Positions 9,426-17,800 of a stretch of DNA of 44,050 bases are shown in pieces. The number at the start of each line of letters is the position of its first letter. Positions within the stretch are counted from its first letter, which is position 1. Below the pieces are notes generated by a model. It was not told where the DNA came from. It ran no database searches and saw nothing but the letters and a program-made list of their open reading frames with translations. The stretch covers positions 1 to 44,050 of the forward strand of contig JAUMZN010000005.1 in assembly GCA_030528085.1 (NCBI GenBank). Direction: 5' to 3'. Both the position numbers and the translations under genes were made by a program. This DNA is from Erysipelotrichaceae bacterium. GTDB lineage: Bacteria; Bacillota_I; Bacilli_A; Erysipelotrichales; Erysipelotrichaceae.

Positions 9426-9467
9426 GCGCTATACTAGATTTGTAGAATCAGAATAGGAGGAGTATTT

Positions 9468-10766
9468 ATGTATCGATTTGCGATTGAAAGTCTATTGAAA
9501 TGGAAACAGAACAAGTATCGTAAACCTTTAATCATTGAAGGCGCCCGTCAAGTTGGTAAGACTTGGCTCATGAAAGAGTTTGGTAAACAAGCATACAAAA
9601 ACACCGTATATATTAATTTTGACAATAATTCCGAAATGGCCGATCTGTTTGCTTCTGATTTAAATACAGAACGTTTAATCATGGGATTAGAACTATATAG
9701 CGGTTGTAAAATTGATCCTGATCATACGTTGTTGATCTTTGATGAAGTCCAAGAAGTCCCTCGAGCATTGACATCTCTTAAATATTTCTATGAGAATGCT
9801 CCTCAATATCACATTGTCTGTGCATGCTCTTTTTTAGGAATTGCTTTACATCAAGGGACTTCTTTTCCTGTTGGAAAAGTGAATTTCTTGAAATTATATC
9901 CTCTTTCCTTTCAAGAATTCTTAATCGCAACTGGTCAAGAACGTTTTGCAAAGCTACTTGATCAAAAAGATTTTCAATTCATCACAGCTTTCAAACAAAC
10001 TTATATTGATGCTTTGAAACAATATTACTTCGTTGGAGGAATGCCTGAAGCAGTCCAAAATTTTGCGGAAAATAAAGATTTTAATGCGGTACGTGAGATT
10101 CAAAAACGAATCCTTAGTGCCTACGAACAAGATTTTTCCAAACATGCACCTCATGAAATTGTCCCTCGATTACGCATGCTGTGGAACAGCATTCCTAGCC
10201 AGTTAGCTAAAGAAAACAAAAAGTTCATTTATGGTCTTGTTCGTGAAGGTGCTCGCGCAAAAGACTATGAAATTGCAATGATGTGGCTAATTGACTGTGG
10301 CCTGATCCACAAAGTCAGCCGTGTCAAAACTCCAGGTATGCCTTTGCGTGCATATGAAGACTTGAAAGCATTTAAACTTTTTCTAGTGGACGTTGGCCTT
10401 CTTGGTTGCATGGCAGGACTTTCTCAAAAGACCTTACTGAATGGAAACGATCTTTTCGTAGAATTTAAAGGCGCTCTTACAGAACAATACGTTTGCCAAC
10501 AGTTAAAAACCATTCCCGATTTAGGCATTTATTACTACACCAACGACAGAGGTTCTTGTGAAGTTGATTTTATTGTAGATACAGGCGAACAAATCATTCC
10601 TGTGGAAGTAAAAGCAGAAGTCAATCTCAAAGCTAAAAGTCTTAAGATTTATCAAGAAAAATTTTCTCCTGAAATTGCGATTCGCACATCTATGGCAGAC
10701 TACAAAAAGGAAGAATGGCTTTTGAATTTACCTTTGTATGCAATAGATCAGATCACTGAAATTTAA
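9468..10766 (+). CDS. AAA_14/DUF4143 family ATP-binding protein (copy 1)
   Basis: A 432-residue P-loop ATPase of the COG1373 type, function unknown. Walker A is GARQVGKT (25-32), Walker B is LLIFDEVQE near 87-95. The usual AGSLLG-like sensor segment reads ACSFLG here. The C-terminal DUF4143 region includes KGALTEQYV and a PD-(D/E)XK-like pattern, CEVDFIV followed by IPVEVKAE, so the fold may be nuclease related. AGGAGG stands ahead of the ATG. It is a monocistronic gene between the 33-bp repeat array and a bidirectional terminator. A paralogue lies about 22 kb away and has its Walker A at identical residue positions. Members of this family occur in many copies in anaerobes and archaea and have been suspected of mobility or toxin-antitoxin-like behaviour; no role is proven. 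Confidence 0.88.
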   Translation: MYRFAIESLLKWKQNKYRKPLIIEGARQVGKTWLMKEFGKQAYKNTVYINFDNNSEMADLFASDLNTERLIMGLELYSGCKIDPDHTLLIFDEVQEVPRALTSLKYFYENAPQYHIVCACSFLGIALHQGTSFPVGKVNFLKLYPLSFQEFLIATGQERFAKLLDQKDFQFITAFKQTYIDALKQYYFVGGMPEAVQNFAENKDFNAVREIQKRILSAYEQDFSKHAPHEIVPRLRMLWNSIPSQLAKENKKFIYGLVREGARAKDYEIAMMWLIDCGLIHKVSRVKTPGMPLRAYEDLKAFKLFLVDVGLLGCMAGLSQKTLLNGNDLFVEFKGALTEQYVCQQLKTIPDLGIYYYTNDRGSCEVDFIVDTGEQIIPVEVKAEVNLKAKSLKIYQEKFSPEIAIRTSMADYKKEEWLLNLPLYAIDQITEI

Positions 10767-10792
10767 TTGACATCTTTCTATTTTCCATATGA

Positions 10793-10857
10793 AAAGTCCC
10801 TTTAAACTACACTCGCTTTCTTGCTTTTGAGTGTGATTTAAAGGGACTTTATTTTTA
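10793..10857. terminator. Bidirectional terminator between convergent genes
   Basis: A 22-base inverted repeat with two mismatches pairs 10793-10814 with 10829-10850, with a 14-base loop and a T-rich tract on the plus side. It separates the plus-strand ATPase from the minus-strand DUF454-HMA gene and probably serves both. Confidence 0.85.
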
Positions 10858-10876
10858 GATTTGATTTTGATTCAAG

Positions 10877-11479
10877 CTATGACATTTGAACGATCGCAAA
10901 GCCTGCTTGATGCACAATTTGATGCAGCAATTCTTTCTGGATCGCTTCTCTTCCATAAACAATAGCTGTTTTATTTTTAAAATTCACTTCTGCTTTCAGC
11001 TTTCCTCTTTGCTGAAATGCCGACTCCAAACGTTTAGCACAGTGTTCGCAATGCATACCATCAATATGCAACTGTATGCGCCAAGGATAGGCGGATTCTA
11101 CTTCTTGTTCAGAAATTGTTTTGATGCCAAAAATAAAGTAGATCATATGGAATACCCATACCCCTGCTAAAACTAACTGCCCGATCCATACGCGATGCAT
11201 CATCAAAAAGCCAATGGCCATCAACAGAGTGACGATTGTCATGACACGAATTTTTGTCTTTTTGGTCATGCCTTTTCCTTGCACATAGCTTTCTAAATTA
11301 TTTTGATACAGCTTCGTGCCGACAAACCATTGATGGAGCTTTTCAGAACTTTTGCCAAAGCAACAAGCGGCTAAAAGTAAAAATGGAAAAGCAGGAAGCA
11401 ATGGCATCACAGCTCCAATTGCGCCAAGCACTAAGCCGATGCAGCCAACGATTCGATAGATCAGTTTGCGAATATTCAT
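10877..11479 (-). CDS. DUF454 (YbaN-like) membrane protein fused to HMA domain
   Basis: A 200-residue protein made of two families. Residues about 5-120 are a DUF454/YbaN-type membrane unit: the GxIGxxxPLLPAFPFLLLAA pattern, then CFGKSSEKLHQW, with two hydrophobic hairpins. Residues about 134-200 are a heavy-metal-associated (HMA) domain with the soft-metal site GMHCEHC (C144, C147). YbaN proteins normally end after the membrane unit, so the fusion is notable and suggests binding of copper or another thiophilic metal at the membrane face. It is the last gene of the exporter operon and overlaps the preceding gene by four bases (ATGA), so it is translationally coupled. The transported or sensed ligand is unknown. 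Confidence 0.85.
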   Translation of the reverse strand: MNIRKLIYRIVGCIGLVLGAIGAVMPLLPAFPFLLLAACCFGKSSEKLHQWFVGTKLYQNNLESYVQGKGMTKKTKIRVMTIVTLLMAIGFLMMHRVWIGQLVLAGVWVFHMIYFIFGIKTISEQEVESAYPWRIQLHIDGMHCEHCAKRLESAFQQRGKLKAEVNFKNKTAIVYGREAIQKELLHQIVHQAGFAIVQMS

Positions 11480-11817
11480 AAGTTCCCTGCCATTTCTCTT
11501 TGTTCACGTTTATTTTCGATCACATGTCGAATTGCGATGATTGGATGATAAAAGATCATTCGCGGACCAGAGAAACGCATGACTTCACGGATTTTTTCTC
11601 TCATCTCTGGTTTGTAACAATGAACTTTGCAGTTGGAACAAAATGTTTTAGTTTCCATAAATGGACAGCGATCGCTGCGCATTTTGGCATAAGCGTCGAG
11701 TTGTTCACATTCTGGACATAAGCCATTTAAATGATGATGTTTTCTTTTGCAATACAAAGCGATCATTTGGGATACAAGCTCTTTTTCGCGCTTCCTTTTT
11801 TGTTCAACATCGCGCAT
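11476..11817 (-). CDS. YgbA-like (nitrous oxide-stimulated promoter family) protein
   Basis: A 113-residue soluble protein of the YgbA_NO family. It has the family pattern MIALYCKRKHH, LCPECEQLDAYA, RCPF, CSNCKVHCYKPEMREKIREVM and GPRM. Seven cysteines (23, 34, 37, 51, 60, 63, 67) suggest metal or Fe-S binding. In enterobacteria the family name comes from a promoter responsive to nitrogen oxides; the biochemical role is not established in what I know. The ATG overlaps the stop of the upstream exporter gene by one base (TAATG), and its own end overlaps the DUF454-HMA start, so all genes here are coupled. The context points to redox or nitrosative stress. Confidence 0.87.
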   Translation of the reverse strand: MRDVEQKRKREKELVSQMIALYCKRKHHHLNGLCPECEQLDAYAKMRSDRCPFMETKTFCSNCKVHCYKPEMREKIREVMRFSGPRMIFYHPIIAIRHVIENKREQREMAGNL

Positions 11818-13475
11818 TAGCTCATTCTCCCATGTTCAACAGAATAAACTTGATCGGCAATTCGCATCGTCGATTTACGATGCGAAACGAGAATGACTGT
11901 TTTTCCCTCACGCTCTTCTTGCAGCGATTTTAAAATCACCGCTTCATTTAAACTATCGAGATTACTAGTCGGTTCATCCAATAACATCAATGGCGCATCA
12001 TGCAAAAATGCTCTTGCTAAACCTAATCGCTGTTGTTCGCCACCTGATAAAGTGTCGCCTAATTCTCCAACTTGCGTTTCATAGCCATTTGGCAAGCTCA
12101 TAATGAAATCATGGACAGAAGCTTGCTTGCAGGCTTGTTCGATTTCTTCTTGGGTTGCATCCAATTTGGCAATTTTAAGATTGTTCGCAATCGTGTCATG
12201 GAATAGATGCGTTTCTTGCGTGACAAAACTTTCCAGATCACGCAGATTTTGAGTATTGATCGCATCAATATCCGTATTCGAAATTTGAATTTTGCCTTGT
12301 TGGACGCTCCAAAAGCGCATCAAAAGTTTTAAGAGTGTCGATTTTCCACTACCGCTTCTGCCGGATATGCCAATGACAGAATGTTTAGGAATATCGATCG
12401 AAATATCAGAAAGAATCGTTTCTCCACCATATGAGAAAGTGACATGATCCACATCTGCTTTTTCAAAAGAAATGTTTGGCTGACCGCTGATTTCTTGAAC
12501 AACTGGCGTTTCATCCAAAATATCCAAAACGCGATTTCCTGCCGCAAATGTGTTTTGAAGTGTACTGCCAAGATTGGCTAAAGCTACAACAGGACCAAAG
12601 GAGCTCATTAAAGCGATGACTGGAATTAAAACGCCATCAAAGCCAATGACACCTTTCATCGATAACAGCGTTGAAGCCCATAACATCAATAAATCAAACC
12701 CTAGAATAACGGTATTGGTAATCGCCGTATTGCGTCCGGCAATTCGTTTCATCTTTTCTTCTTGTAAAGACAACTCATCTGTTTGGCGGTTCATTTCCTG
12801 CAGTCTTTGTTGTCCCGTTCCATATTGAATTGTTTCTAAAAGACCACGCAAACTATCTAAGACAAAACTGCTCAACTCGCCAGACTGTTGGCGGAATCGT
12901 TTCCCTAAATCGCCATTGAGTTTAGAAATCAATACCGGAATCACAACACCTACGCAAATATATGCAGCTAGTGCAATGATGCCTAAAAGCCAATGGAATG
13001 AGCCGATAAATAAGCTCATCAAAATACTGAACAATAAAGCGATTGCTGCTGGTGAAATCGTATGGGCATAGAACACTTCTAAAAGTTCAATATCCGCTGT
13101 GATGACGGAAATCAAATTTCCTTTATCTTTGCCTTCAAGTTTTGCCGGACATAATTTGCGCAATGCCACAAAAATATGATTGCGAATTAATGCGAGCAAT
13201 TTAAAGGCGATGAAATGGTTGCACGCTTGTTCTCCATAACGAAGAAAGCCACGTAAAATCGCAATGATGGCAATGACAATAAAGATCGTTTGCAAGCTCA
13301 TCAAAGCTGAATAGCCAAGTACATTCAAAACGGCATAGCCGCCAAAAATCGTAATCCATGTCGCACACAAATGACCTAATAATCCAAGTGTAATCGCTAA
13401 AATCATATAGCCAGTCAATGGTTTTACTAAACCGATCAAGCGGGACATGACTTGAATATTACTTCTTCTTTTCAT
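11817..13475 (-). CDS. cydC: ABC exporter subunit, CydC-like
   Basis: A fused membrane/ATPase half-transporter of about 552 residues. Six hydrophobic segments in the first about 310 residues are followed by an ATPase domain with Walker A GRSGSGKST, signature LSGGEQQR and Walker B LMLLDEPTSNLD. I place the start at the ATG 13475, where the sequence begins MKRRSNIQ, rather than at the longer frame that begins at 13541, because it lies four bases after the stop of the upstream partner (TAGATCGATG) and behind AAAGGATGG. It would form a heterodimer with the neighbouring CydD-like subunit. In E. coli CydDC moves cysteine or glutathione outward and supports cytochrome bd assembly and NO tolerance; no cytochrome genes are seen here, so the substrate is open. 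Confidence 0.75.
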   Translation of the reverse strand: MKRRSNIQVMSRLIGLVKPLTGYMILAITLGLLGHLCATWITIFGGYAVLNVLGYSALMSLQTIFIVIAIIAILRGFLRYGEQACNHFIAFKLLALIRNHIFVALRKLCPAKLEGKDKGNLISVITADIELLEVFYAHTISPAAIALLFSILMSLFIGSFHWLLGIIALAAYICVGVVIPVLISKLNGDLGKRFRQQSGELSSFVLDSLRGLLETIQYGTGQQRLQEMNRQTDELSLQEEKMKRIAGRNTAITNTVILGFDLLMLWASTLLSMKGVIGFDGVLIPVIALMSSFGPVVALANLGSTLQNTFAAGNRVLDILDETPVVQEISGQPNISFEKADVDHVTFSYGGETILSDISIDIPKHSVIGISGRSGSGKSTLLKLLMRFWSVQQGKIQISNTDIDAINTQNLRDLESFVTQETHLFHDTIANNLKIAKLDATQEEIEQACKQASVHDFIMSLPNGYETQVGELGDTLSGGEQQRLGLARAFLHDAPLMLLDEPTSNLDSLNEAVILKSLQEEREGKTVILVSHRKSTMRIADQVYSVEHGRMS

Positions 13476-13479
13476 CGAT

Positions 13480-15216
13480 CTACGCCATCCTTTCCATTCC
13501 ATATTGTTCAAGTGATTGTTGGGCATTCCACAGTTTTGCATAATGACCCTTTGTGTCTAAAAGTTCTTGATGCACGCCTTGTTCTACGACGTTTCCATGA
13601 TCCAAAACATAAATATTGTCGGCTTTGACGACGTTGGCTAAGCGGTGTGAAATCAAAATCACCGTTTTCGTTTTTGCGAGCTCATGAATTTGTGCCATGA
13701 TTTCATCTTCACTTTCCACATCGATGTTGGACGTTGCTTCATCAAAAATGTAAATCGAACTATCGTGCAGCAACGCTCTAGCCAGAGCTAATCGCTGACA
13801 TTGGCCACCAGAAAGATTGGCTGCTTTTTCCAATAAAGGCGTATCCAGACCTTGTTCGCTTCTTAAAAATTGTTCGAGATTCACTTGCTTGAGCACAGAC
13901 CATAACTCATCATCTGAAGCATCCGGATTTGCCATCAATAAGTTTTCACGCACGGTGCCTTTAAACAAATAGCTGTTGCGCCCAATATAAGTCACATGTT
14001 TCATCAAGTTTTCTTCTTGAATATTGGCGAGTTCTACTCCACCGATCGTGACAGAACCGGCATAGTGTTTATTTCGCCCCATCAAAATGCCAGCTGTTGT
14101 CGATTTGCCACAGCCGCTTTCGCCAACGATTGCTGTAAAGCTTCCTTTTGGAAAAGATAGGTCGATGCCATGAAGAATTTCGCGATCTTGATCATAAGAA
14201 AAACGCAGGTCTGAGCAGAGAATTGAACAATCTTGTGGGACACGGCCTTCTTGGATTGGCTCCTCTGGTAAATCGAGCAGGCGGAAAATTTTATCGCTCG
14301 CTGCCATTCCATTCATCGCAATATGGAAAAACGAACCGAGTAAGCGCATCGGCAAGAAGAAATCTGCCGACAACAAAATAATGAGCAGACAGCCATATAA
14401 AGAAACATTGCCTTGCGCATATTGGGTGATTGCTAAAATAATTCCTAAAGCAGCCCCACCATATGCGACTAAATCCATGATCGTGATGGAGTTTAGCTGC
14501 ATCGTCAAAACTTTCATCGTAATTTTGCGAAACTCTTCTGCTTCTTGATTCATCTTTTCATTTTGATATGCATCTGCTTGATAGATTTTTAATGTCGTCA
14601 ACCCTTGCAGGTTTTCTAAAAACGTATCCCCTAATGCGACATATTTTCCCCAATATTTAGCCAGCAGCTTTTTGGCAAACGTTTGCACGCCGGCAATCGC
14701 AATGGGAATTAAAGGAACACAAAGAAATAAAGCGAGTGCAGAAAGGAAATTGACAAAACCCAATACGACAAAGAGCGTTAATGGGGCAAGCATCGCATAG
14801 AAAAATTGTGGTAAATAAGCTCCGAAATACGTTTCTAATTGTTCAACCCCTTCAACAGCTACTTGGACCACTTCACTAGTTTGAACTTGTTCTTGATATG
14901 AAGCCCCTAAACGCAAAAGTTTTTGATAAATCTTCTCGCGCAATGTCCTTTTGACTGCTTTTGAAGATAAATACGCCATGCGGCTAGCAAGTGTCGCACA
15001 AATAAAGCGAATAATCAGTGCCACTACCATCGTGATCCCTGTAATCCAAAGCATTGAAGAATCGACTTGTTGCAGGTAGATATTGGCGAGTAATTTGCTG
15101 ATACTCATCATCATTGCGATATTGGCAAGCAATGAGCACCATTGTAAAAGCACATTAGCCACAATGTATTTCTTGCTTTGCGAGACTGTACCAATGAGTC
15201 GTTTATTCATCATCAT
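13480..15216 (-). CDS. cydD: ABC exporter subunit, CydD-like
   Basis: A half-transporter of about 578 residues, first gene of a four-gene operon. The membrane part has the CydD-like segments VEGVEQLETYFGAYLPQ and FLENLQGLTTLKIY and a TMKVLTMQL stretch. The ATPase part has GESGCGKST, signature LSGGQCQR and Walker B IYIFDEATSNID. I choose the first of three consecutive ATGs at 15216, preceded by GGAAGGAAG, over a longer frame from 15276, which has no ribosome binding site and overlaps a GTTAG/CTAAC inverted repeat. Partner of the CydC-like subunit. The promoter and a palindromic operator lie about 200 bases upstream. Assignment to CydD rather than another heterodimeric exporter is likely but not certain. 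Confidence 0.75.
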   Translation of the reverse strand: MMMNKRLIGTVSQSKKYIVANVLLQWCSLLANIAMMMSISKLLANIYLQQVDSSMLWITGITMVVALIIRFICATLASRMAYLSSKAVKRTLREKIYQKLLRLGASYQEQVQTSEVVQVAVEGVEQLETYFGAYLPQFFYAMLAPLTLFVVLGFVNFLSALALFLCVPLIPIAIAGVQTFAKKLLAKYWGKYVALGDTFLENLQGLTTLKIYQADAYQNEKMNQEAEEFRKITMKVLTMQLNSITIMDLVAYGGAALGIILAITQYAQGNVSLYGCLLIILLSADFFLPMRLLGSFFHIAMNGMAASDKIFRLLDLPEEPIQEGRVPQDCSILCSDLRFSYDQDREILHGIDLSFPKGSFTAIVGESGCGKSTTAGILMGRNKHYAGSVTIGGVELANIQEENLMKHVTYIGRNSYLFKGTVRENLLMANPDASDDELWSVLKQVNLEQFLRSEQGLDTPLLEKAANLSGGQCQRLALARALLHDSSIYIFDEATSNIDVESEDEIMAQIHELAKTKTVILISHRLANVVKADNIYVLDHGNVVEQGVHQELLDTKGHYAKLWNAQQSLEQYGMERMA

Positions 15217-15255
15217 ATTTGTTTTGCTTCCTTCCTTTTCTCTTTGTGTTTCTAA

Positions 15256-15271
15256 GTTAGTTTTAGCTAAC
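15256..15271. promoter_or_regulatory. Second GTTAG/CTAAC inverted repeat
   Basis: GTTAGTTTTAGCTAAC has the same arms as the palindrome at 15419-15434 with a less symmetrical centre. It lies about 40 bases before the chosen CydD-like start, inside the transcribed leader, and may be an auxiliary operator. Confidence 0.5.
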
Positions 15272-15418
15272 CTCATGTTTAAAAAAATAAGAGGGCGGTC
15301 CTCCTATCTTTAATCGTTGTCTTGTCTAGACAAAATCAAATTCCAACAAAAGATATTCCATTTCTAGATTTCTATTCACTCTTAGCGAAGCATTAAAGTT
15401 TGTCTTAACTAATCGTCA

Positions 15419-15449
15419 GTTAGTATATACTAACCCCACTGAATGTCAA
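15419..15449 (-). promoter_or_regulatory. Promoter with 16-bp palindromic operator for exporter operon
   Basis: Read on the minus strand: TTGACA (15449-15444), a 16-base spacer, then TATACT. The -10 box falls inside the perfect palindrome GTTAGTATATACTAAC (15419-15434). A repressor bound there would block polymerase. Half sites follow downstream. The arms differ from the GTTGA-N4-TCAAC sites near the MarR and DegV genes, so a different regulator, encoded outside this window, is expected (MarR or TetR type is a guess). Confidence 0.75.
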
Positions 15450-15508
15450 GTGTTGTTCTTGTCAACAAACTGTCTTGCCAACTAGAAATTTTGACTTTGA
15501 CCCCAAAC

Positions 15509-15567
15509 AAAAAAATGATGCATGCCTACTCGAGAAATGAATCTCTTGCATTCATGCACCTTTTTTT
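15509..15567 (-). terminator. Terminator after small anchored protein
   Basis: Imperfect inverted repeat with outer arms GATGCATG and CATGCACC and inner arms CGAGA and TCTCT. A-rich on the left and seven T residues on the right give it a T-tract on either strand. It lies 28 bases beyond the stop of the minus-strand gene. Confidence 0.7.
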
Positions 15568-15594
15568 AACATTATGATTATCTACTTCAGCGCT

Positions 15595-15957
15595 TTATTG
15601 CGATGATCTGTTCAATTCCGTACTTACAGCCTCATTTATTACTTCATCTTCATCATAAATCGCAATCAAAACACTCATATCTTCGCTGCAAGTAATGCGA
15701 ACGGTATCTCCAATCTGCGGATCGGTAAAATAGCTTCCGATGTCCTCTTCATTTACGGAATAAACACTTTGTGTTAAAGGTGTTTTTAAATTCGATTTTT
15801 CATGATCCACTTCAATCGTTAACGTATTGTCCTCTTTCGCTACGACTTGGCCAACAAGATAATTCATCGGCGAACTGTGATTATTCATCGTAAGAAAGAG
15901 CGTTCCAAAACCAGTAACCAAAATGATCAATAAGACAATAAAGTATTCTTTTTTCAT
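15595..15957 (-). CDS. Membrane-anchored hypothetical protein
   Basis: A 120-residue protein, not recognised as a named family. Residues 5-23 are a single hydrophobic segment after MKKEY, with no lipobox cysteine, so it is probably an N-terminal anchor with the rest outside the cell. The exterior part contains VGQVVAKEDNTLTIEV and QIGDTVRI, a beta-rich pattern like small OB-type or DUF3221-like domains. The C-terminus is acidic. AAGGAGGAG stands ahead of the ATG. The gene has its own terminator and a terminator-like hairpin separates it from the GH77 gene upstream, so it is probably monocistronic. Confidence 0.7.
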   Translation of the reverse strand: MKKEYFIVLLIILVTGFGTLFLTMNNHSSPMNYLVGQVVAKEDNTLTIEVDHEKSNLKTPLTQSVYSVNEEDIGSYFTDPQIGDTVRITCSEDMSVLIAIYDEDEVINEAVSTELNRSSQ

Positions 15958-16025
15958 TTTTCGCTCCTCCTTTTTGCTGTATTTAAAGCCAATTTAAATA
16001 TATCAAAAGTTGCGTCTCTTTTTCG

Positions 16026-16059
16026 CAAAAGAAAAGGAGACCTGCTTTGGATCTCCTTT
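16026..16059 (-). terminator. Terminator of GH77 gene
   Basis: AAAGGAGA (16033-16040) pairs with TCTCCTTT (16052-16059); on the minus strand the hairpin is followed by TTTTCTTTTG. It begins 20 bases after the gene's stop codon. Confidence 0.8.
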
Positions 16060-16078
16060 ACTTGAATTCAATATAAGT

Positions 16079-17611
16079 TTATTCTTCGTCTTCGCTATCA
16101 GTATCTTCAACTTCAGCGACTTGTTTTCTTGGTCCGCCATCCCCAAGACGACCGGCATCTTTAAGCCATTCATGGATTTTATCGAGTTCTGCTGGGAAGA
16201 CTTTAAAGTCTTTAAGCTTCCAAGTCCAGTTGTCACCATGTGGATTTTCTGGATCATTAATTCGACCGAAATCTTTTAAACCGATCACATCCTGCATTGG
16301 CAGCATCGCGATGATTGCATCGGAATCGATCGCATAATGGCACACTAAATCGTGGAATGGGCGGTGTAAGTAGCCTCTTTTCTTGAAGAAGCGGCGTAAT
16401 GCGATTTTACGGTTATTGGTAAAGTTGGCATAGTCTTGTTCTAGAGTTGGTGTGTCATAGAACGAAGTATAGACAACAGAGTTTTCAGAACATTTATGCT
16501 TTAACAGTTTTGTTTCCATGCGATATTGTAAAACATCCATCACAGGAATACCGAATTCTTCTTCAATCGCTTTAAGTGTTGGACGCAGTTCACCTTGGTC
16601 TTCCGCTGTTAACATCGTATTTGGAATATCTTCAACGATTTTTTCTAATAAATCGCGACCTGGTCCTGATGACCATTGTCCGTATTGTGGATTGCGGTTT
16701 TCAGGTACTTTCCATACGAAGTCGAAGCCTTTGAAGTGGATAATGCGAATCGCATCGAAGTTGCGTGCTGTCCATTTAAAGCGAGCACGGAAAGAACGAT
16801 ATTCATCGTCGCGAATCACTTCAAAGTTATACATTGGTTTTTCCCAACATTGTCCTTTTTCGTGATATGGATCAGGTGGGCAGCCCGCAAGTTGAACGGC
16901 ACGACCATCTGGCTGCACCATGTACTCACGTTTGCGGCTCCATACTTCCGCGTTATCTAAGCTCACGAAAAATGGCACGTCTTGCATTAAGATCAAGCCT
17001 TTTTCTCTTGCATAAGAGCTGACTTGGTCGAGCTGACGATAGAAGATAAATTGTAAAAATTGGATGTAGAAAATTTGTTCTACATAGTCGCGAAGGTTTA
17101 CACCTTGTGCTTCTGGCCAAGTTTGGAATTCTTCTGGCCATTGTGTCCAGCCTTTGCCATCGTTGAGCTGGCGGAATAATTCATATGCAGTCCAGTTGTT
17201 GAGCCACCATGCTTCGCGTTTGAATTGTTCAAACTCAGGTTTCCAACGTTTATAGTTTTTACGGAACGCTTTAAACGCTCTTTGGAAATAAGGTTCTTTG
17301 AACTTGCGAACAGTTTCATAATCGACAACGTTTTTAAACTTGTTGCAGTTGATGACACTGCTTTGCGTTAATAAATCCATTTCCGCTAAGCGGTCAATGT
17401 TGATATAAATTGGGTCTCCAGCATATGAAGAAGCCATGCTGTAGGGGGAGTTGTCTTCTTGTACTGCTGTAATTGGAAGCATCGACCAGATTTTAATTCC
17501 GGCACGCGTTAATTCATCGATCATCATCAACGTTTTCTGTCCTAAATCACCAATTCCTTGGTTCCCTGGTACAGAAAACAAAGGTAATAAAATTCCTGCT
17601 TGTCTTTCCAT
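16079..17611 (-). CDS. malQ: GH77 4-alpha-glucanotransferase-like protein with altered active site
   Basis: A 510-residue protein of the amylomaltase (GH77) family, which disproportionates malto-oligosaccharides in the cytoplasm. Family landmarks are present: GILLPLFSVPGNQGIGDLG, MQDVPFFVSLDNAEVW, GCPPDPYHEKGQCW and the acid/base segment TAEDQG (E337). However the nucleophile motif, normally R-(I/L)-D-H-F-(R/K)-G, reads RIIHFKG with I291 at the Asp position, and the T-H-D-N-D-T motif reads SFYDTPT, keeping one Asp (D386) but losing the His. The codon at 291 is ATC, two base changes from Asp. The protein ends with an acidic tail (DTDSEDEE). The frame is intact and conserved elsewhere, so this is either a catalytically dead relative, a carbohydrate-binding or regulatory protein, or an enzyme using another residue. 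The symbol marks family only. Confidence 0.85.
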   Translation of the reverse strand: MERQAGILLPLFSVPGNQGIGDLGQKTLMMIDELTRAGIKIWSMLPITAVQEDNSPYSMASSYAGDPIYINIDRLAEMDLLTQSSVINCNKFKNVVDYETVRKFKEPYFQRAFKAFRKNYKRWKPEFEQFKREAWWLNNWTAYELFRQLNDGKGWTQWPEEFQTWPEAQGVNLRDYVEQIFYIQFLQFIFYRQLDQVSSYAREKGLILMQDVPFFVSLDNAEVWSRKREYMVQPDGRAVQLAGCPPDPYHEKGQCWEKPMYNFEVIRDDEYRSFRARFKWTARNFDAIRIIHFKGFDFVWKVPENRNPQYGQWSSGPGRDLLEKIVEDIPNTMLTAEDQGELRPTLKAIEEEFGIPVMDVLQYRMETKLLKHKCSENSVVYTSFYDTPTLEQDYANFTNNRKIALRRFFKKRGYLHRPFHDLVCHYAIDSDAIIAMLPMQDVIGLKDFGRINDPENPHGDNWTWKLKDFKVFPAELDKIHEWLKDAGRLGDGGPRKQVAEVEDTDSEDEE

Positions 17612-17766
17612 AATTTTGATCCACCTGTATATATTGAAACTTCAATAGAATCTCTATTTTTGCCTAAAACTTTTAACACTTTCTTAACATCTATTATGTT
17701 ACGAGTCATTTTAGCATGATTTCCATACATTTCCAATATCAATTCATACATTTTAAAGTGTTTAAT

Positions 17767-17795
17767 TTGACAAGAAAATCAAAAAAAGTTATAAG
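17767..17795 (+). promoter_or_regulatory. Consensus sigma-70-type promoter
   Basis: TTGACA (17767-17772), exactly 17 bases, TATAAG (17790-17795). It points to the right with no plus-strand gene downstream; the first thing after it is a terminator about 20 bases past the expected start. Confidence 0.8.
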
Positions 17796-17800
17796 GGAGA

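Larger units (their letters stand above)
15217..15594. other. Regulatory region of exporter operon plus terminator
   Basis: No gene. From left to right it contains a GTTAG/CTAAC inverted repeat (15256-15271), more GTTAG half sites near 15408-15424, a perfect palindrome overlapping the minus-strand -10 box (15419-15434), the -35 box (15444-15449) and the terminator of the small anchored protein (15509-15567). The resulting exporter leader is about 200 bases. Confidence 0.7.

Noticed and set aside
9217-9456. A 79-codon plus-strand reading frame across the 33-bp repeats, encoding 11-residue repeats such as FVVKSV
   Set aside because: The repeats are a multiple of three long, so any open frame would show peptide repeats. 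It lacks a ribosome binding site, starts inside the lon terminator, and the DNA core is better conserved than the predicted protein pattern.
13476-13541. CydC-like start at 13541, overlapping the upstream gene
   Set aside because: The overlap of 62 bases is unneeded: an ATG four bases after the upstream stop has a binding site and gives a normal N-terminus.
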